Positions 48,008 to 57,839 of a stretch of 64,000 nucleotides of DNA are shown in pieces; the first letter of the stretch is position 1, and the number at the start of each line of letters is the position of its first letter. Under the pieces are notes generated by a model, which had not been told where the DNA came from, did no database searches, and saw only the letters and a list, made by a program, of their open reading frames with translations. The translations under genes and the position numbers were made by a program. Source of the stretch: Megamerina dolium. Its lineage: Eukaryota; Arthropoda; Insecta; Diptera; Megamerinidae. Where the stretch lies: NCBI GenBank assembly GCA_963854835.1, contig OY978530.1, positions 5,262,501-5,326,500 on the forward strand, written 5' to 3'.

Positions 48008-49640
48008 GTGGCCTCAAAATCACAACTGCTAATAATAACCATTACAATAGAGGGAGTAAGAATAAAATGCTTAATAGACACAGGCTCGACAACCAGTATA
48101 TTAAAGAACACTATTCTTCCACAACAGTTCCCAAGAACCGAACTAAAAAAACCTCAAATTTTTAAAACACTTAACGGTTTTAATAAAGTAGAATACACAG
48201 TCGTTACCCCTTTTCCAAAAGAGTTTAAACAACCGGGAACCCTTCAATGGAAAATAATTAATTTTAAGAACGAAAATTTCGAAGGAATAATAGGACAAAA
48301 TTTTCTAAAACCCCTTGAAGCATATATTAACAGCAAAGAGCAATATGTTGAGATATTAAAACAGAAACTATATTTCGAGGAATATAATTATCCTCAATAT
48401 ATAGGAAATGCCTACACTATAGAAAAAATTGTAAACAAGAAAATAATATATAACTTTAATTTTGATCACCTCAACTTAGAAGAGAAAAATGCAACCCTAA
48501 GGTTGCTTAACGAATTTAAGGATCTCCTCTTTAAAGAAGGAGATATCCTTTCAGCTACTAACGAAGTATATCACGAAATCATTACAACAACGGACAAACC
48601 CTTATACTCAAAAATATATAGATACCCCCAAATTCATGAAGCAGAAATTGAAAACCAGATCAGAAGCATGCTAGAGCAAGGAATAATTAGAGAAAGCAAC
48701 TCCTCATATAATAGTCCATTGTGGATTGTTGAAAAGAAATTGGACAATTCAGGAACCAAAAAATACAGACTCGTTGTCGATTATCGAAAACTCAACGAAT
48801 TTACAATGGATGATAAATATCCAATACCCAATCTGAATTCATTACTGGACAAACTTGGCAGGACTCAATATTTCACAACATTGGACTTAGCAAAAGGCTT
48901 CCACCAAATTCCTGTAAGAGAAGAAGACAGGCCGAAAACCGCCTTTTCAACCCCAACGGGCCATTACGAATTCATTCGAATGCCGTTTGGTTTGAAAAAT
49001 GGCCCATCAACCTTCCAAAGGTTGATGAGCAAAGTACTAAGGGAATTCATAAACAAATCATGTGTCGTGTACATGGAAGATATTCTCATATTTAGCACCT
49101 CTCTCCAAGAACATATAAATACTTTAAAAAAAATCTTTAGAGCCCTAAGGGACGCAAAACTAAAAATACAGGTAGACAAATGTGAATTCCTAAAAAGAGA
49201 AACACCATTTTTAGGCCATGTTCTCACAATTCAAGGCATTAAACCAAATCCTGATAAAGTTTCAATCATACAAAATCTAAAGATTCCGAACACAACTAAA
49301 CAAATAAAATCATTCTTAGGAATGACCGGTTTCTACCGAAAATTCGTAAAAGATTATGCAAAGATAACATTTCCAATGTCATAATATCTAAAAAAGAGCC
49401 AAACTATAAACACTAATGACCCCAATTACATAGTTGAATTCGAGAAACTGAAAGACCTAATCACAAATACCCCAATACTAAGATACCCAAACTTCGATAA
49501 AAAATTTAAAATCACGACTGATACAAGTAACTTTGCAATCGGAGCAGTCCTATCTCAAGAAGGCCATCCAATCGCTTACGCATCTCGTACCTTAAATAGA
49601 CATGAATGCAACTATGCTTGGGAGAATATAAATTCTCTCT
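48008..49640 (+). pseudogene. E1 pol, protease, RT and truncated RNase H
   Basis: Protease block IKCLIDTGSTTSIL is near residue 20. The RT has LVVDYRKLNEFT, FTTLDLAKGFHQIP and RMPFGLKNGPSTFQ. The active site reads YMED in CVVYMEDILIFS, with Glu replacing the first catalytic Asp. The frame ends at 49384 just after GMTGFYRKFVKDYAKITFP. RNase H begins in the next stretch (FKITTDTSNFAIGAVLSQEGHPIAYASRTLNRHECNYA) and is cut by a deletion near 49618, joining straight to the tail EYIKGKTNNIADFLSR. It would not be active. Confidence 0.9.
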
Positions 49641-50793
49641 AGAATATATAAAAGGGAAAACTAATAATATTGCAGATTTCCTTAGTAGGATCAAAGAAGA
49701 TGAAATCAATCAAGGGGAAGATCAAGAGAACCAAAACACATTTAATGAAATAAAAACCCCGAATACCCAACAAACTGACAACGAGTCGATGGAGGTACAA
49801 ACAGTTCACTCTCAAGAGGAAGACTTAGGATATAGTGTACCAATTCTGGAGACAGTCGTCAATAGGTTTAAAACACAAATTATAATAGTGGATGAAAATA
49901 ATGACAGACCTACTCAAATAATATTTGGCAACAAAAGAATCGTCATTGGGAAGCAGGATATAAAAAATAATGATGTCCTTAATATCCTAAGAAGAGAAGT
50001 AGGAAAAAGAAAAGTAGGAATATATTCCTACCTTAACGACCATGAGTATTATAGAGTACAAAAAATTATTGAAAATGAGTACTCGTCAAACAATCAGGTT
50101 AAATTTGTCAAATGCACAAAATTTGCGAGGGATATAGAATCGGAAAATGAACTAAAAAAACAAATATCCCTTTTTCACAAAAAAGAAAGCGGACATTGCG
50201 GAATTATAGCAACATACGAAAAACTTAAATCAATTCTATACAACCCAAACCTAAAAACAACTATACACAAAATTATAAACAATTGCGATATTTGCAGCGG
50301 GGGAAAATATGATAAGAACACGATACAAAACAAATATCATACAGAAACTCCCAAAACCATCAATGAAATCGTCCACATAGACACTTATGTTAACAGCAAA
50401 CATTCGTTTATAGTATTTATCGACAAATTTTCAAAGTATGTAACTTGCCTACTACTTACAGATAGGAATAATAGAACGATGGTTAATAAATTGCAAGAAT
50501 ATCTAGCATTAAGGGGAAAACCTAGAAAATTCGTATTCGATAACGAATTCAACACAACCACAATTAAAGACTTTCTAAATGAACAAAACATAGAATACCA
50601 TTCCACAAAACCAAATAGCCATACTGGAAATAGCGATATAGAACGACTGAACAACACATTAACAGAAAAAATAAGAACACTGAATTTTGAAGAAAAATTA
50701 TCAATTACCACACAAATTAATAGAGCAATAATGTATTATAATAACAATTTCCATAGCACTATAAAATGTACTCCATTAGAAGCGCAAAATTAG
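49606..50793 (+). CDS. E1 RNase H tail and integrase
   Basis: 395 codons. After the RNase H tail (YIKGKTNNIADFLSRI) comes a long linker. The integrase has an HHCC zinc region (H in FHKKESGHCG, C and C in NNCDICSGGK), then the core with Asp in VHIDTYVNSKHSF, Asp in FVFDNEFNTT and Glu in GNSDIERLNNTL, then NFHSTIKCTPLEAQ. All three catalytic acids are present. The frame ends cleanly before the env-like ORF at 50828, the order expected of errantiviruses. Confidence 0.88.
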   Translation: MQLCLGEYKFSLEYIKGKTNNIADFLSRIKEDEINQGEDQENQNTFNEIKTPNTQQTDNESMEVQTVHSQEEDLGYSVPILETVVNRFKTQIIIVDENNDRPTQIIFGNKRIVIGKQDIKNNDVLNILRREVGKRKVGIYSYLNDHEYYRVQKIIENEYSSNNQVKFVKCTKFARDIESENELKKQISLFHKKESGHCGIIATYEKLKSILYNPNLKTTIHKIINNCDICSGGKYDKNTIQNKYHTETPKTINEIVHIDTYVNSKHSFIVFIDKFSKYVTCLLLTDRNNRTMVNKLQEYLALRGKPRKFVFDNEFNTTTIKDFLNEQNIEYHSTKPNSHTGNSDIERLNNTLTEKIRTLNFEEKLSITTQINRAIMYYNNNFHSTIKCTPLEAQN

Positions 50794-50827
50794 AAGCGGC
50801 AATTAGGTTTCATAAAAAATTACAAAA

Positions 50828-52296
50828 ATGTTAGACACAAAGAACAACCAAAGTTTAGAAAATCAAATTTACAAAACATTCATACAACCAATATTAAAAG
50901 ACCAACCAAATTTTCAGGTGACATTCCTACTAATGATCATATGCTTAGCACCGACGACGGCAATGGTGAAGGTAACACAAATACAAACTGAAGCGGGATT
51001 CATTCAAATCGATACATCTATGGTCGAAATAGTTAATACAACTAAAATAATATTACATGTAATTAATCCATCAGAAATACTCAACCTTATTGAACAAATG
51101 CATGAAAACGCAAAAATAATTACTGGGCAGAACAGACTTCATTTGGAAACAGAAATCCAAACAATTCAAACAAAAATCAAAACTGTAATCCCAACAGTTT
51201 CTAAAAGACAGAAAGGGGGTCTCATCAACTTCGTAGGAAAATTAAACAACTGGATGTTTGGCCTTATGGACGATTCCGATAGGCAGGAAATAATGAAACA
51301 CTTACTCAATAATCAAGAAAACAATCATGAAATAATAAAAGCCATGAATGATCAAATTAAAATTAATACTGTCATACAACAATCAATAAATACTCTAAAA
51401 GAAACGATAGTAGACGACAGAAGAGAAATAGTGGAACGTCTTAATGACATAAACCAACATGACAATGTAATGAGAAATGAAATACTGTACCACGACCAAC
51501 TTTTAAAAATAAGATTTTTAAATGACAAAATAGACGCTATATTAGACTCTATAGCCTCTGCGAAATATAACCTCTTTCACCCATCAATTTTAACAGAAGA
51601 AGAATTAGACAGATATGACATAAACTTTTATAAAATAAAACTCATCAGAATGGGGGTTATGCAACATAACGAGAATTTAATAATCGCTATAAAACTACCG
51701 ATAAATTTAATTCAGACCAAGGTAAAACGGACAATACCATTAACAAATAGTAATAATAAAAAGATCGACATGGACATTGAGGACACTGTACAAATTAAAG
51801 GCAAAACATACATATATGAAAAAGACAAGACCTAAATGAACTTAAAATCAGTAAAAATTGTGTTTTAGAAAAGAATTGTAAGTTAATTACAGACAATGAG
51901 GAGAAAATATATATTATAAATGAAGGAACGATTTTAATTCAAAATATGGAAAATATATCCATAGAACAGAATTGTAACACAAACGAAACTAACAAAATAA
52001 CAAGCGGAAATGCTCTAATTGAATTTATAAATTGTACAATTATAATCGATGGCAAATTACTTTCAAATAATGAGGAAATTTACATACAGGAATTCTATAA
52101 TGAAAAAGAAGGAGAAGAAATATACAATTTTACAACAAAACCCTCCTTCAAAGATATTGTAATAAATGAAATAAAAAACCTAACAGAGCTAAAAGAAATA
52201 AAATTAAAAAACATAATAACAGACTCAGTAACGTTATTACTGTTTACTTTACTAACCCTAGCTATAATTATATTATGGTATAAGTTCAAAAATTAA
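50828..52296 (+). pseudogene. E1 env-like ORF, frame-broken
   Basis: The third ORF position of insect errantiviruses. The first frame (50828-51835, 335 codons) has a hydrophobic segment near residues 30-45. A basic KRQK site followed by a glycine-rich hydrophobic stretch (GGLINFVGKLNNWMFG, near residues 130-150) resembles the cleavage site and fusion peptide of baculovirus-F-like env proteins. Long helical sequence follows. The frame stops at 51833. A second frame (51946-52296) continues and ends with a membrane span (SVTLLLFTLLTLAIIILWY). Similarity is judged by layout only. The break means no full env product. Confidence 0.75.
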
Positions 52297-52306
52297 AAAA
52301 ATGACT

Positions 52307-52317
52307 ACAGGGAGAGG
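52307..52317 (+). promoter_or_regulatory. E1 polypurine tract
   Basis: ACAGGGAGAGG lies directly before the 3' LTR, the position of the plus-strand primer. Confidence 0.75.
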
Positions 52318-52499
52318 AGTTACGTTCCTTCACCCTGTATCGAACAATTATACTGCTGACGACATCAGCATAATTGTTCAAAAATATTTAAACAAATAAA
52401 TAAATCGAACATCGTATCAAATTGCTTGATAGAATAGTATGTAGTATAGAATAGTATGTGTTCCATTAATTTAATTTCGTTTTAAAAAAATACATAACT
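52318..52499 (+). mobile_element. 3' LTR of E1, internally deleted
   Basis: 182 bp. It starts AGTTACGTTCC and ends TACATAACT like the 5' LTR. About 126 bp are missing around 52432, with a short repeated AGAATAGTATGT at the deletion edge. CATG follows it; compared with CACG before the 5' LTR, this is a 4-bp target duplication with one C-to-T change at a CpG. Confidence 0.92.
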
Positions 52500-53613
52500 C
52501 ATGTGCCCCACTGCAGCCTTAGGAATTTTAACTGGACTCACCCCTCCACATCTCATGGTCAAAAGGCACTAAGGCTGCCCAATCTATCCAACCTTAACGA
52601 AGGCAATCTCACAGACATACAAAGATCCTGGACACCGTTTGGGGCTCTCCATGTCTTGTGGTCTTCGACAAGATGGATAGAAAGCTAGTCTTCTCCAAAC
52701 ATTTTGAAGTGGTCATCAACGACCGTTTAGCTTGGAGGAGTAGCGATATGTTCCCAAAAGGGTGCTCATAGTTATGGTACACTGATGGGTCTAAGATGGA
52801 AGATGGCCCTGCGGGGGCTGGAATTGTTGTACCAAGATTTCGGAAAGCAATAGCAATGGGGAAACAGCTTCCATCTTTCAGGCGGAGGTCCATGCCTTAG
52901 AGGTATGTGAGAGATAATGCATACGTAGGGACACCCGTGGTACCAAAATATGCATCCTATCGGACAGCCAGTCGGATCTAAAGTCCCTGGCAAAATTCTC
53001 GTTTCAGTCAAAACTGGTTTGGGAATGTATTAAACTTCTCAATGCCTTGGCAGCAAAGAATCCTGTCACCCTCATGTGGGTGCCGGGACACGAGGAAAAC
53101 GAAATGGCCGACTCCCTCACAAAGGAAGGCGCAAGCACTCCTTTCATTGGACCAGAGCCCTTCTGCGGGTTTACACACAGTTTCATAAACAATTTGATAT
53201 GTGAGAGGGAGAAACGGGATCTTCTCGACTACTGGAGAACCCAAACGGGCATGCGGCAGTCGAATGAACTTATTGATCCCACACATGTTAGGGTGGATCA
53301 TGTTCTTAACCTCAGCAGAAATGACATAAAACTCTACACAGAGTTGCTTATATGGACTTAACTACCATATGAAAAAAAAGGTGTGGTAGAAAACGATACT
53401 TGTTGTTTCTGTAGCAAGATGTAGCAAGGTTCTGTGGCAAGATGTAGACTTGGCTACCTAGGTAATGGAATCTTGACTCCAAACCACCTAGGTAAAATTA
53501 AGCCCACAGCAATTACAAGATTTATAAATAGTCTAGAATTGTTTTAGTTGGGTAATACGCGCACAAAAGATCTTTTAGGTCGCAGTGCAAAAATAGCCTG
53601 TATAATAACAAAC
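52500..53613 (+). pseudogene. Non-LTR element N3, RNase H part (right of inner insertion)
   Basis: Resumes exactly where 46411 stopped: TGAMRT on the left is followed here by CPTAALGILTGLTPPHL. RNase H follows in broken frames: LWYTDGSKMEDGPAGAG near 52775, ILSDSQSDLKSL near 52960, and 53047-53361 with MWVPGHEENEMADSL and GASTPFIGPEPFCGF. The last blocks resemble those of N1 (6843-7754), so N1 and N3 are related families. It ends near 53613 at the mariner junction. Confidence 0.9.
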
Positions 53614-54185
53614 AAGCCGTGTTGTTGCGTCGATTCGTAATCAAGGATGACACATGCGCCCACCACTTCACACCTTAGACAAAGGAGCAGTCAAAATAGT
53701 GGACTTAAAAGGGAGAATCGTGTCCAAAGAAGGCGAAGACAATTCCATCTAAAAACAAACAACGGCGAGTATTATGCTAATTTGTTGCAGAGTTTAAGTG
53801 ATGAAATTAAAGTAAAAAGGCCACATTTGGTGATTCATCAAAATAATTTACCAGTTCACACATCCGCTATTGCGATGATGGAAATCAATGAATTAAAGTT
53901 CGAATTGTTTCAGCAAGCACCTTATTCGCTAGATTTAACTCCTTCGGAAAATTTTCTATTTTCAAATTTGAAAAAATGGCTTGGTGGTAGAAGATTTGCA
54001 AACAGTGAAGAGGTGGAGTCTGCGGTAGATGGCTATTTTAATGAGCTAGACAGTTCATTTTATAAACAGGGTATCGAAGCTATAGAATATCGATGGGAAA
54101 AGTGTATAGAGCTAAAAGCAGATAATGTTGAGAAATAAAAAAACATTTTTCCAAATTTGTTGTTTTCTGTGTTAGGTCGGGAAGT
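53614..54185 (+). pseudogene. Mariner family C, right part
   Basis: It resumes with LLRRFVIKDDTCAHHFTP...KEQSK (first catalytic region, near 53620-53700, with stops). It then reads KRPHLVIHQNNLPVHTSAIAMMEINELKFELFQQAPYSLDLTPSENFLFSNLKKWLGGRRF and IEYRWEKCIELKADNVEK, ending at 54138. In the second catalytic block HQDN is HQNN, and the third Asp is Glu (PSEN). The possible right terminus GGTCGGGAAGTTCTGAGA follows near 54176-54193. AAGCCG is shared by the two junctions (45566-45571 and 53614-53619). Confidence 0.88.
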
Positions 54186-54189
54186 TCTG

Positions 54190-54600
54190 AGACCGCATTT
54201 GTATCATCCTCTATTGTTTGTAGTTATTGTTCAATGTCGGCTATAATTTGTATCGGTGAAAAGTTTTTCTTGAATACTGGTAGAGTGAATTTTATACCAA
54301 GTGATAAAAGCCACTTTGCTTCTTCAGGAAATTTTATTTTAGTTTTGTTGACAAACCACTTTTCGTTATAGAAAGCCCAATTTTGGCCACATTGTCCGGT
54401 TTACAGTGTCAAGTTTAGATGATAGTGTTTGTTTCGTCTTAATGTTTATGTATTTATATATATGTGATTGTTTGCAAATAAATTTTTATATTCATTTTTA
54501 TTTAATGTTTAATAATTTTATCTTTGGCTACTTTGATATCTATGTTAGTTCGCTTGATTTCCATGTTTAGAATTGTTACGAGAAAAATGTTCTTGATTGT
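54190..54600 (-). pseudogene. Penelope-like element N-terminal fragment
   Basis: Read leftward, 54230-54370 encodes EKWFVNKTKIKFPEEAKWLLSLGIKFTLPVF, like the conserved stretch ahead of the RT in Penelope-like proteins (FxNL...IP.EVxxLLSLGPKFxxP). KLDTVNRTMWPKLGF precedes it. It has the same strand as, and lies upstream of, the RT fragment at 44636-45104. About 100 residues that should lie between them are missing. Confidence 0.6.
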
Positions 54601-54661
54601 TTCAAGCTTTTTAATCATGTAATCTAATGTCGTTTCAATGAATTTTATACCATTTATTGTA

Positions 54662-55028
54662 AATAAATAAATAAATATGTGGCACTTAAAGCCCCAAAGG
54701 GCTCATTGGCCGAGCTTCTCTTCCATTACTGTTGTGCGTCTTAAATTTTGGACAGTATTAGAATGGACCTACTTATTTTAGCCGGTTCCGAACGGCAGAA
54801 CACTTGTGACATCACTTTTTCTGAGCTTTGTCACAGAGTTCTTTTTAGAAGCTTTTTCATGGCAAGTTGTTACTGTTGGAAGAATTGCCAATTGCTTGCC
54901 GACAGGTGGGTACCGTTCGAAAGAAAAATCTTTTCGATATTAAATTTGTTATGCATCAGCCGGGTATTGAACCACGACCTACAGATCAGAAGGCGAACAC
55001 ACTAACCACTGAGCTACGGAACCCACCA
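54662..55028 (-). mobile_element. tRNA-derived SINE, copy S3 (full length)
   Basis: Inverted full-length copy with tRNA-like head, body and tail. A 13-bp target-site duplication ACCATTTATTGTA flanks it (54649-54661 and 55029-55041). The spurious frames at 54748-55049 arise from the SINE alone. Confidence 0.93.
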
Positions 55029-55041
55029 ACCATTTATTGTA

Positions 55042-55534
55042 TTTATTAATATATTACAAATAATTTTTTCGCATCCATTACTTGCTTGCTCCTTATTTCA
55101 AAACCAACACCTTCATCGTAATCTGGTCACAATTCCTTAATTTAATTCAGCTATCTCATTATTCCATCGTGGAGAGAGCTGCAAGTCTGCTAACAGGTCG
55201 TTTTCCATTATAAGCAGCTATCGCTCTTTGTGAACTAAAGAAGGTGCACGGCCAAACATACATGAATTTCAACTAAGACTAAAAATCTGTCCTACTCATT
55301 CATGCAGCGAACGCTGAAAATTCTCTTTCAAAATCCGACATTTTCTGTGGTGCTCTCTCTTTTTTGTTGATTAACCTACTCATATGAAAATATTATAATT
55401 CTTTATGCGAAGTTGATATTTATTTATTTATGCAAAAATATTATTCCTGAAGAAACGAGAGCAAAAGCAACAACAAATACGCAACCGTAGATGCGTGTGC
55501 GTACCAATGAGAGTGTAATCGAACAATTGGTGTG
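55042..55534. other. Spacer, no gene seen
   Basis: AT-rich sequence without convincing coding frames or terminal repeats. Confidence 0.5.
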
Positions 55535-55538
55535 TTAA

Positions 55539-55988
55539 CGTGTATTCCTCTTGATTTTGCTCCTTTTTTTTCATGTGCGCCTGATATATTCAATTTCGTT
55601 TATTTTTTTTTGTTGATTTTGGTAGCTGATGGAATGGCAAAAAAATGACAAAATCTTCAAAAATGATTTTGGCAATCACAAGTGCTATGTTGTCGATTGA
55701 ATGCAATTATCAATAAAAAATATAGTATTCTGCTGAGCATACGTACATATACTTTTTATATAGGCAAGTAGAACAAAACGGTGGTTGACATGCGTGCAAA
55801 GGTTTTGTCATTTTGAATGTATATATGCAGATGTGTATGTACCTATGGGTACATATGGTATTGGATATTGATAACGCATTTTTATTTTTCAGATTACTTT
55901 TCATTTATTATTCATGATTTTGTACAAAACGAAATTGAATATATCAGGCGCGCATGAAAAAAAGGAGCAAAATCAAGAGAAATACACG
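55539..55988. mobile_element. 450-bp TTAA-flanked inverted-repeat element (MITE)
   Basis: The first 63 bp (CGTGTATTCCTCTTGATTTT onward) recur inverted at 55927-55988 with few mismatches. TTAA lies directly outside both ends (55535-55538 and 55989-55992). This is the structure of a short non-autonomous DNA transposon; TTAA is the target of piggyBac-type elements. No protein is encoded. Confidence 0.75.
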
Positions 55989-56184
55989 TTAATATATAGA
56001 ATTATAGCGGAGGATCAACAACAACAATTAATTTTCACAACTTAAGGCTATTTGTTTATTATGGTTTGTGCCGAAAATTTGAAGAGTAAATGCACGCAAA
56101 TAAACGAAACATCAGTTTTTGCATGATAACAGCGATATAGATTTTCCACCTTTTCCTTCTTTCGTATCATGTCGTACTAGAGGT

Positions 56185-56516
56185 AGGCCAATTAAAAATT
56201 TTGAATATTGCACTCAACGAAACAAAATAAGAAAAAGAAAAGAACTCAATGAAGTTGTAAACGTTCAGCATCATGAAATTAATTTGTGATCGCCAGACAA
56301 GAGAACTTTCGCTCTTATTGTGCATGGATTATGTAATGCTTCTCCAAAAAGAGGCCTTTCTATTAAGATGTTAAAAACGACTACAGAGATTTCAAAGAGT
56401 ATTTCGCCAGATGACGCTATAGTAATGGTAATAGATATGAAGTTATCAACTCATCAATATCAATTGCATAAACAACATACAAAACATATAAATACAAAAC
56501 TTAACCCCTGTTAGAA
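56185..56516 (+). pseudogene. Decayed ORF of unknown, probably element-derived, protein
   Basis: One frame reads TRGRPIKNFEYCTQRNKIRKRKEL near 56170-56250, meets a stop at 56287-56289, and continues as SPDKRTFALIVHGLCNASPKRGLSIKMLK...SPDDAIVMVIDMKLSTHQYQLHKQHTKHIN to 56514. A GRPxKxFxxCxxRxKxRK start and a later (S/A)LxxVxxxxLSxxQY stretch remind me of uncharacterised, repeat-associated proteins in insects and cnidarians. I cannot name the family. The stop suggests a pseudogene. Confidence 0.4.
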
Positions 56517-56519
56517 TCA

Positions 56520-57478
56520 TGTTCTTGCATAGTAAGTATACTACCCACCAGTGGCGGATTTAGGAGGGTTTTGGGGGTTCAAAAGGAATGGTAGATAGAT
56601 TTATTAAAATATTAAAAAAGAAAATCTACGACGCAAAATAGAGGAGACATGCGCTAAATTCTTTTAAAAAAGATGATTAATATTAAAACTCAAAAAATTG
56701 ATGTCAACAAAGTAAAAGATATAAAGTAGAAGATATATAAGTATGACGTGCTATTTTGTCACAGATAGCGAACGGAAATTTTATGAAGAATTATTTAAAG
56801 AGATAATATTATCCTCATTATTAGGGAATTATGAAGTGTTCGTTTCTAATTTTACTTTTCTTTGAATAAAAAATTTGTTGTAATAATTTTCCCTAGTTTT
56901 TAAAAGCTGTCCACGGGCTTTCATAAAAAGTTTCCATAAGTTTTTATACAAAATTTAGCAATTTCCTTCTTCAAATTATATATTTCCAGTAGGCTTTTTC
57001 TCGTATGCTCAAATAAAATAATTTGTTGTGACAAAATGTAGCACAGCGCTGTCACGAAGCTCTCACTCCTCTTGTTCGCGTTTGTGAGCTCGTGTTTGAT
57101 CAGCATTAATGTATAGAATTTTCTTTGTTATGCGCTATGCTCGGATACCAAGTAGTTTTGTATTGGCACCATAGTTCGTAAAGCCATAAAATAAATCAAG
57201 GACAATGTCATCTTTTTAAAAATAATTTATAAAATTAATATAATTTAATAAAAATATTAATTTGCAATCAATAATTAACATAATCATACAGTTACAAGAT
57301 TTTGTAGAGCACATGATGAAGTCATACTAGCTACTTTAGGTAACTGTAAAAATATGAACATTTTATTTAAATGGAGACGAGATAGTGCAAACCAAGGTTG
57401 CTATAAACAAAAATGGGCGGAAAAAGGCTCAAATGAAGACTATTCATTCAGCATTTCTATAGTGCTAATATAGATGTA
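56520..57478. other. AT-rich spacer, no gene seen
   Basis: Strongly AT-rich sequence with no convincing frame or repeat boundary. Confidence 0.5.
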
Positions 57479-57839
57479 TTAAGGGGGTCTTCTACCTTGT
57501 TGGTTCAAAAAATTCGATTTTTTTTTCAATTTTCCAACCCAGAAGATGTTAGGAATATACCTGTTGTGTGGTTCAGTGTCCAAATCATAGTGTCTCTTTA
57601 TTGGAATGATTATATTGCTTGTACAATGACATAGAGATGATAAATAACAGTAGGGTTGCTTAGAGTAGTAATAAGTATAACATAACATAGTTTTACTTTA
57701 CATAACATCTCCCTTTTTGTAAGTAAACATTTACATATTACAATGAAAGTGCAATTAATATTAAAACTTTAAAAAAGTATTTCAGTAATATAAAATTGGA
57801 GTGATGTACATACATTTATTTCATTAGAGTAAAGGAAAT

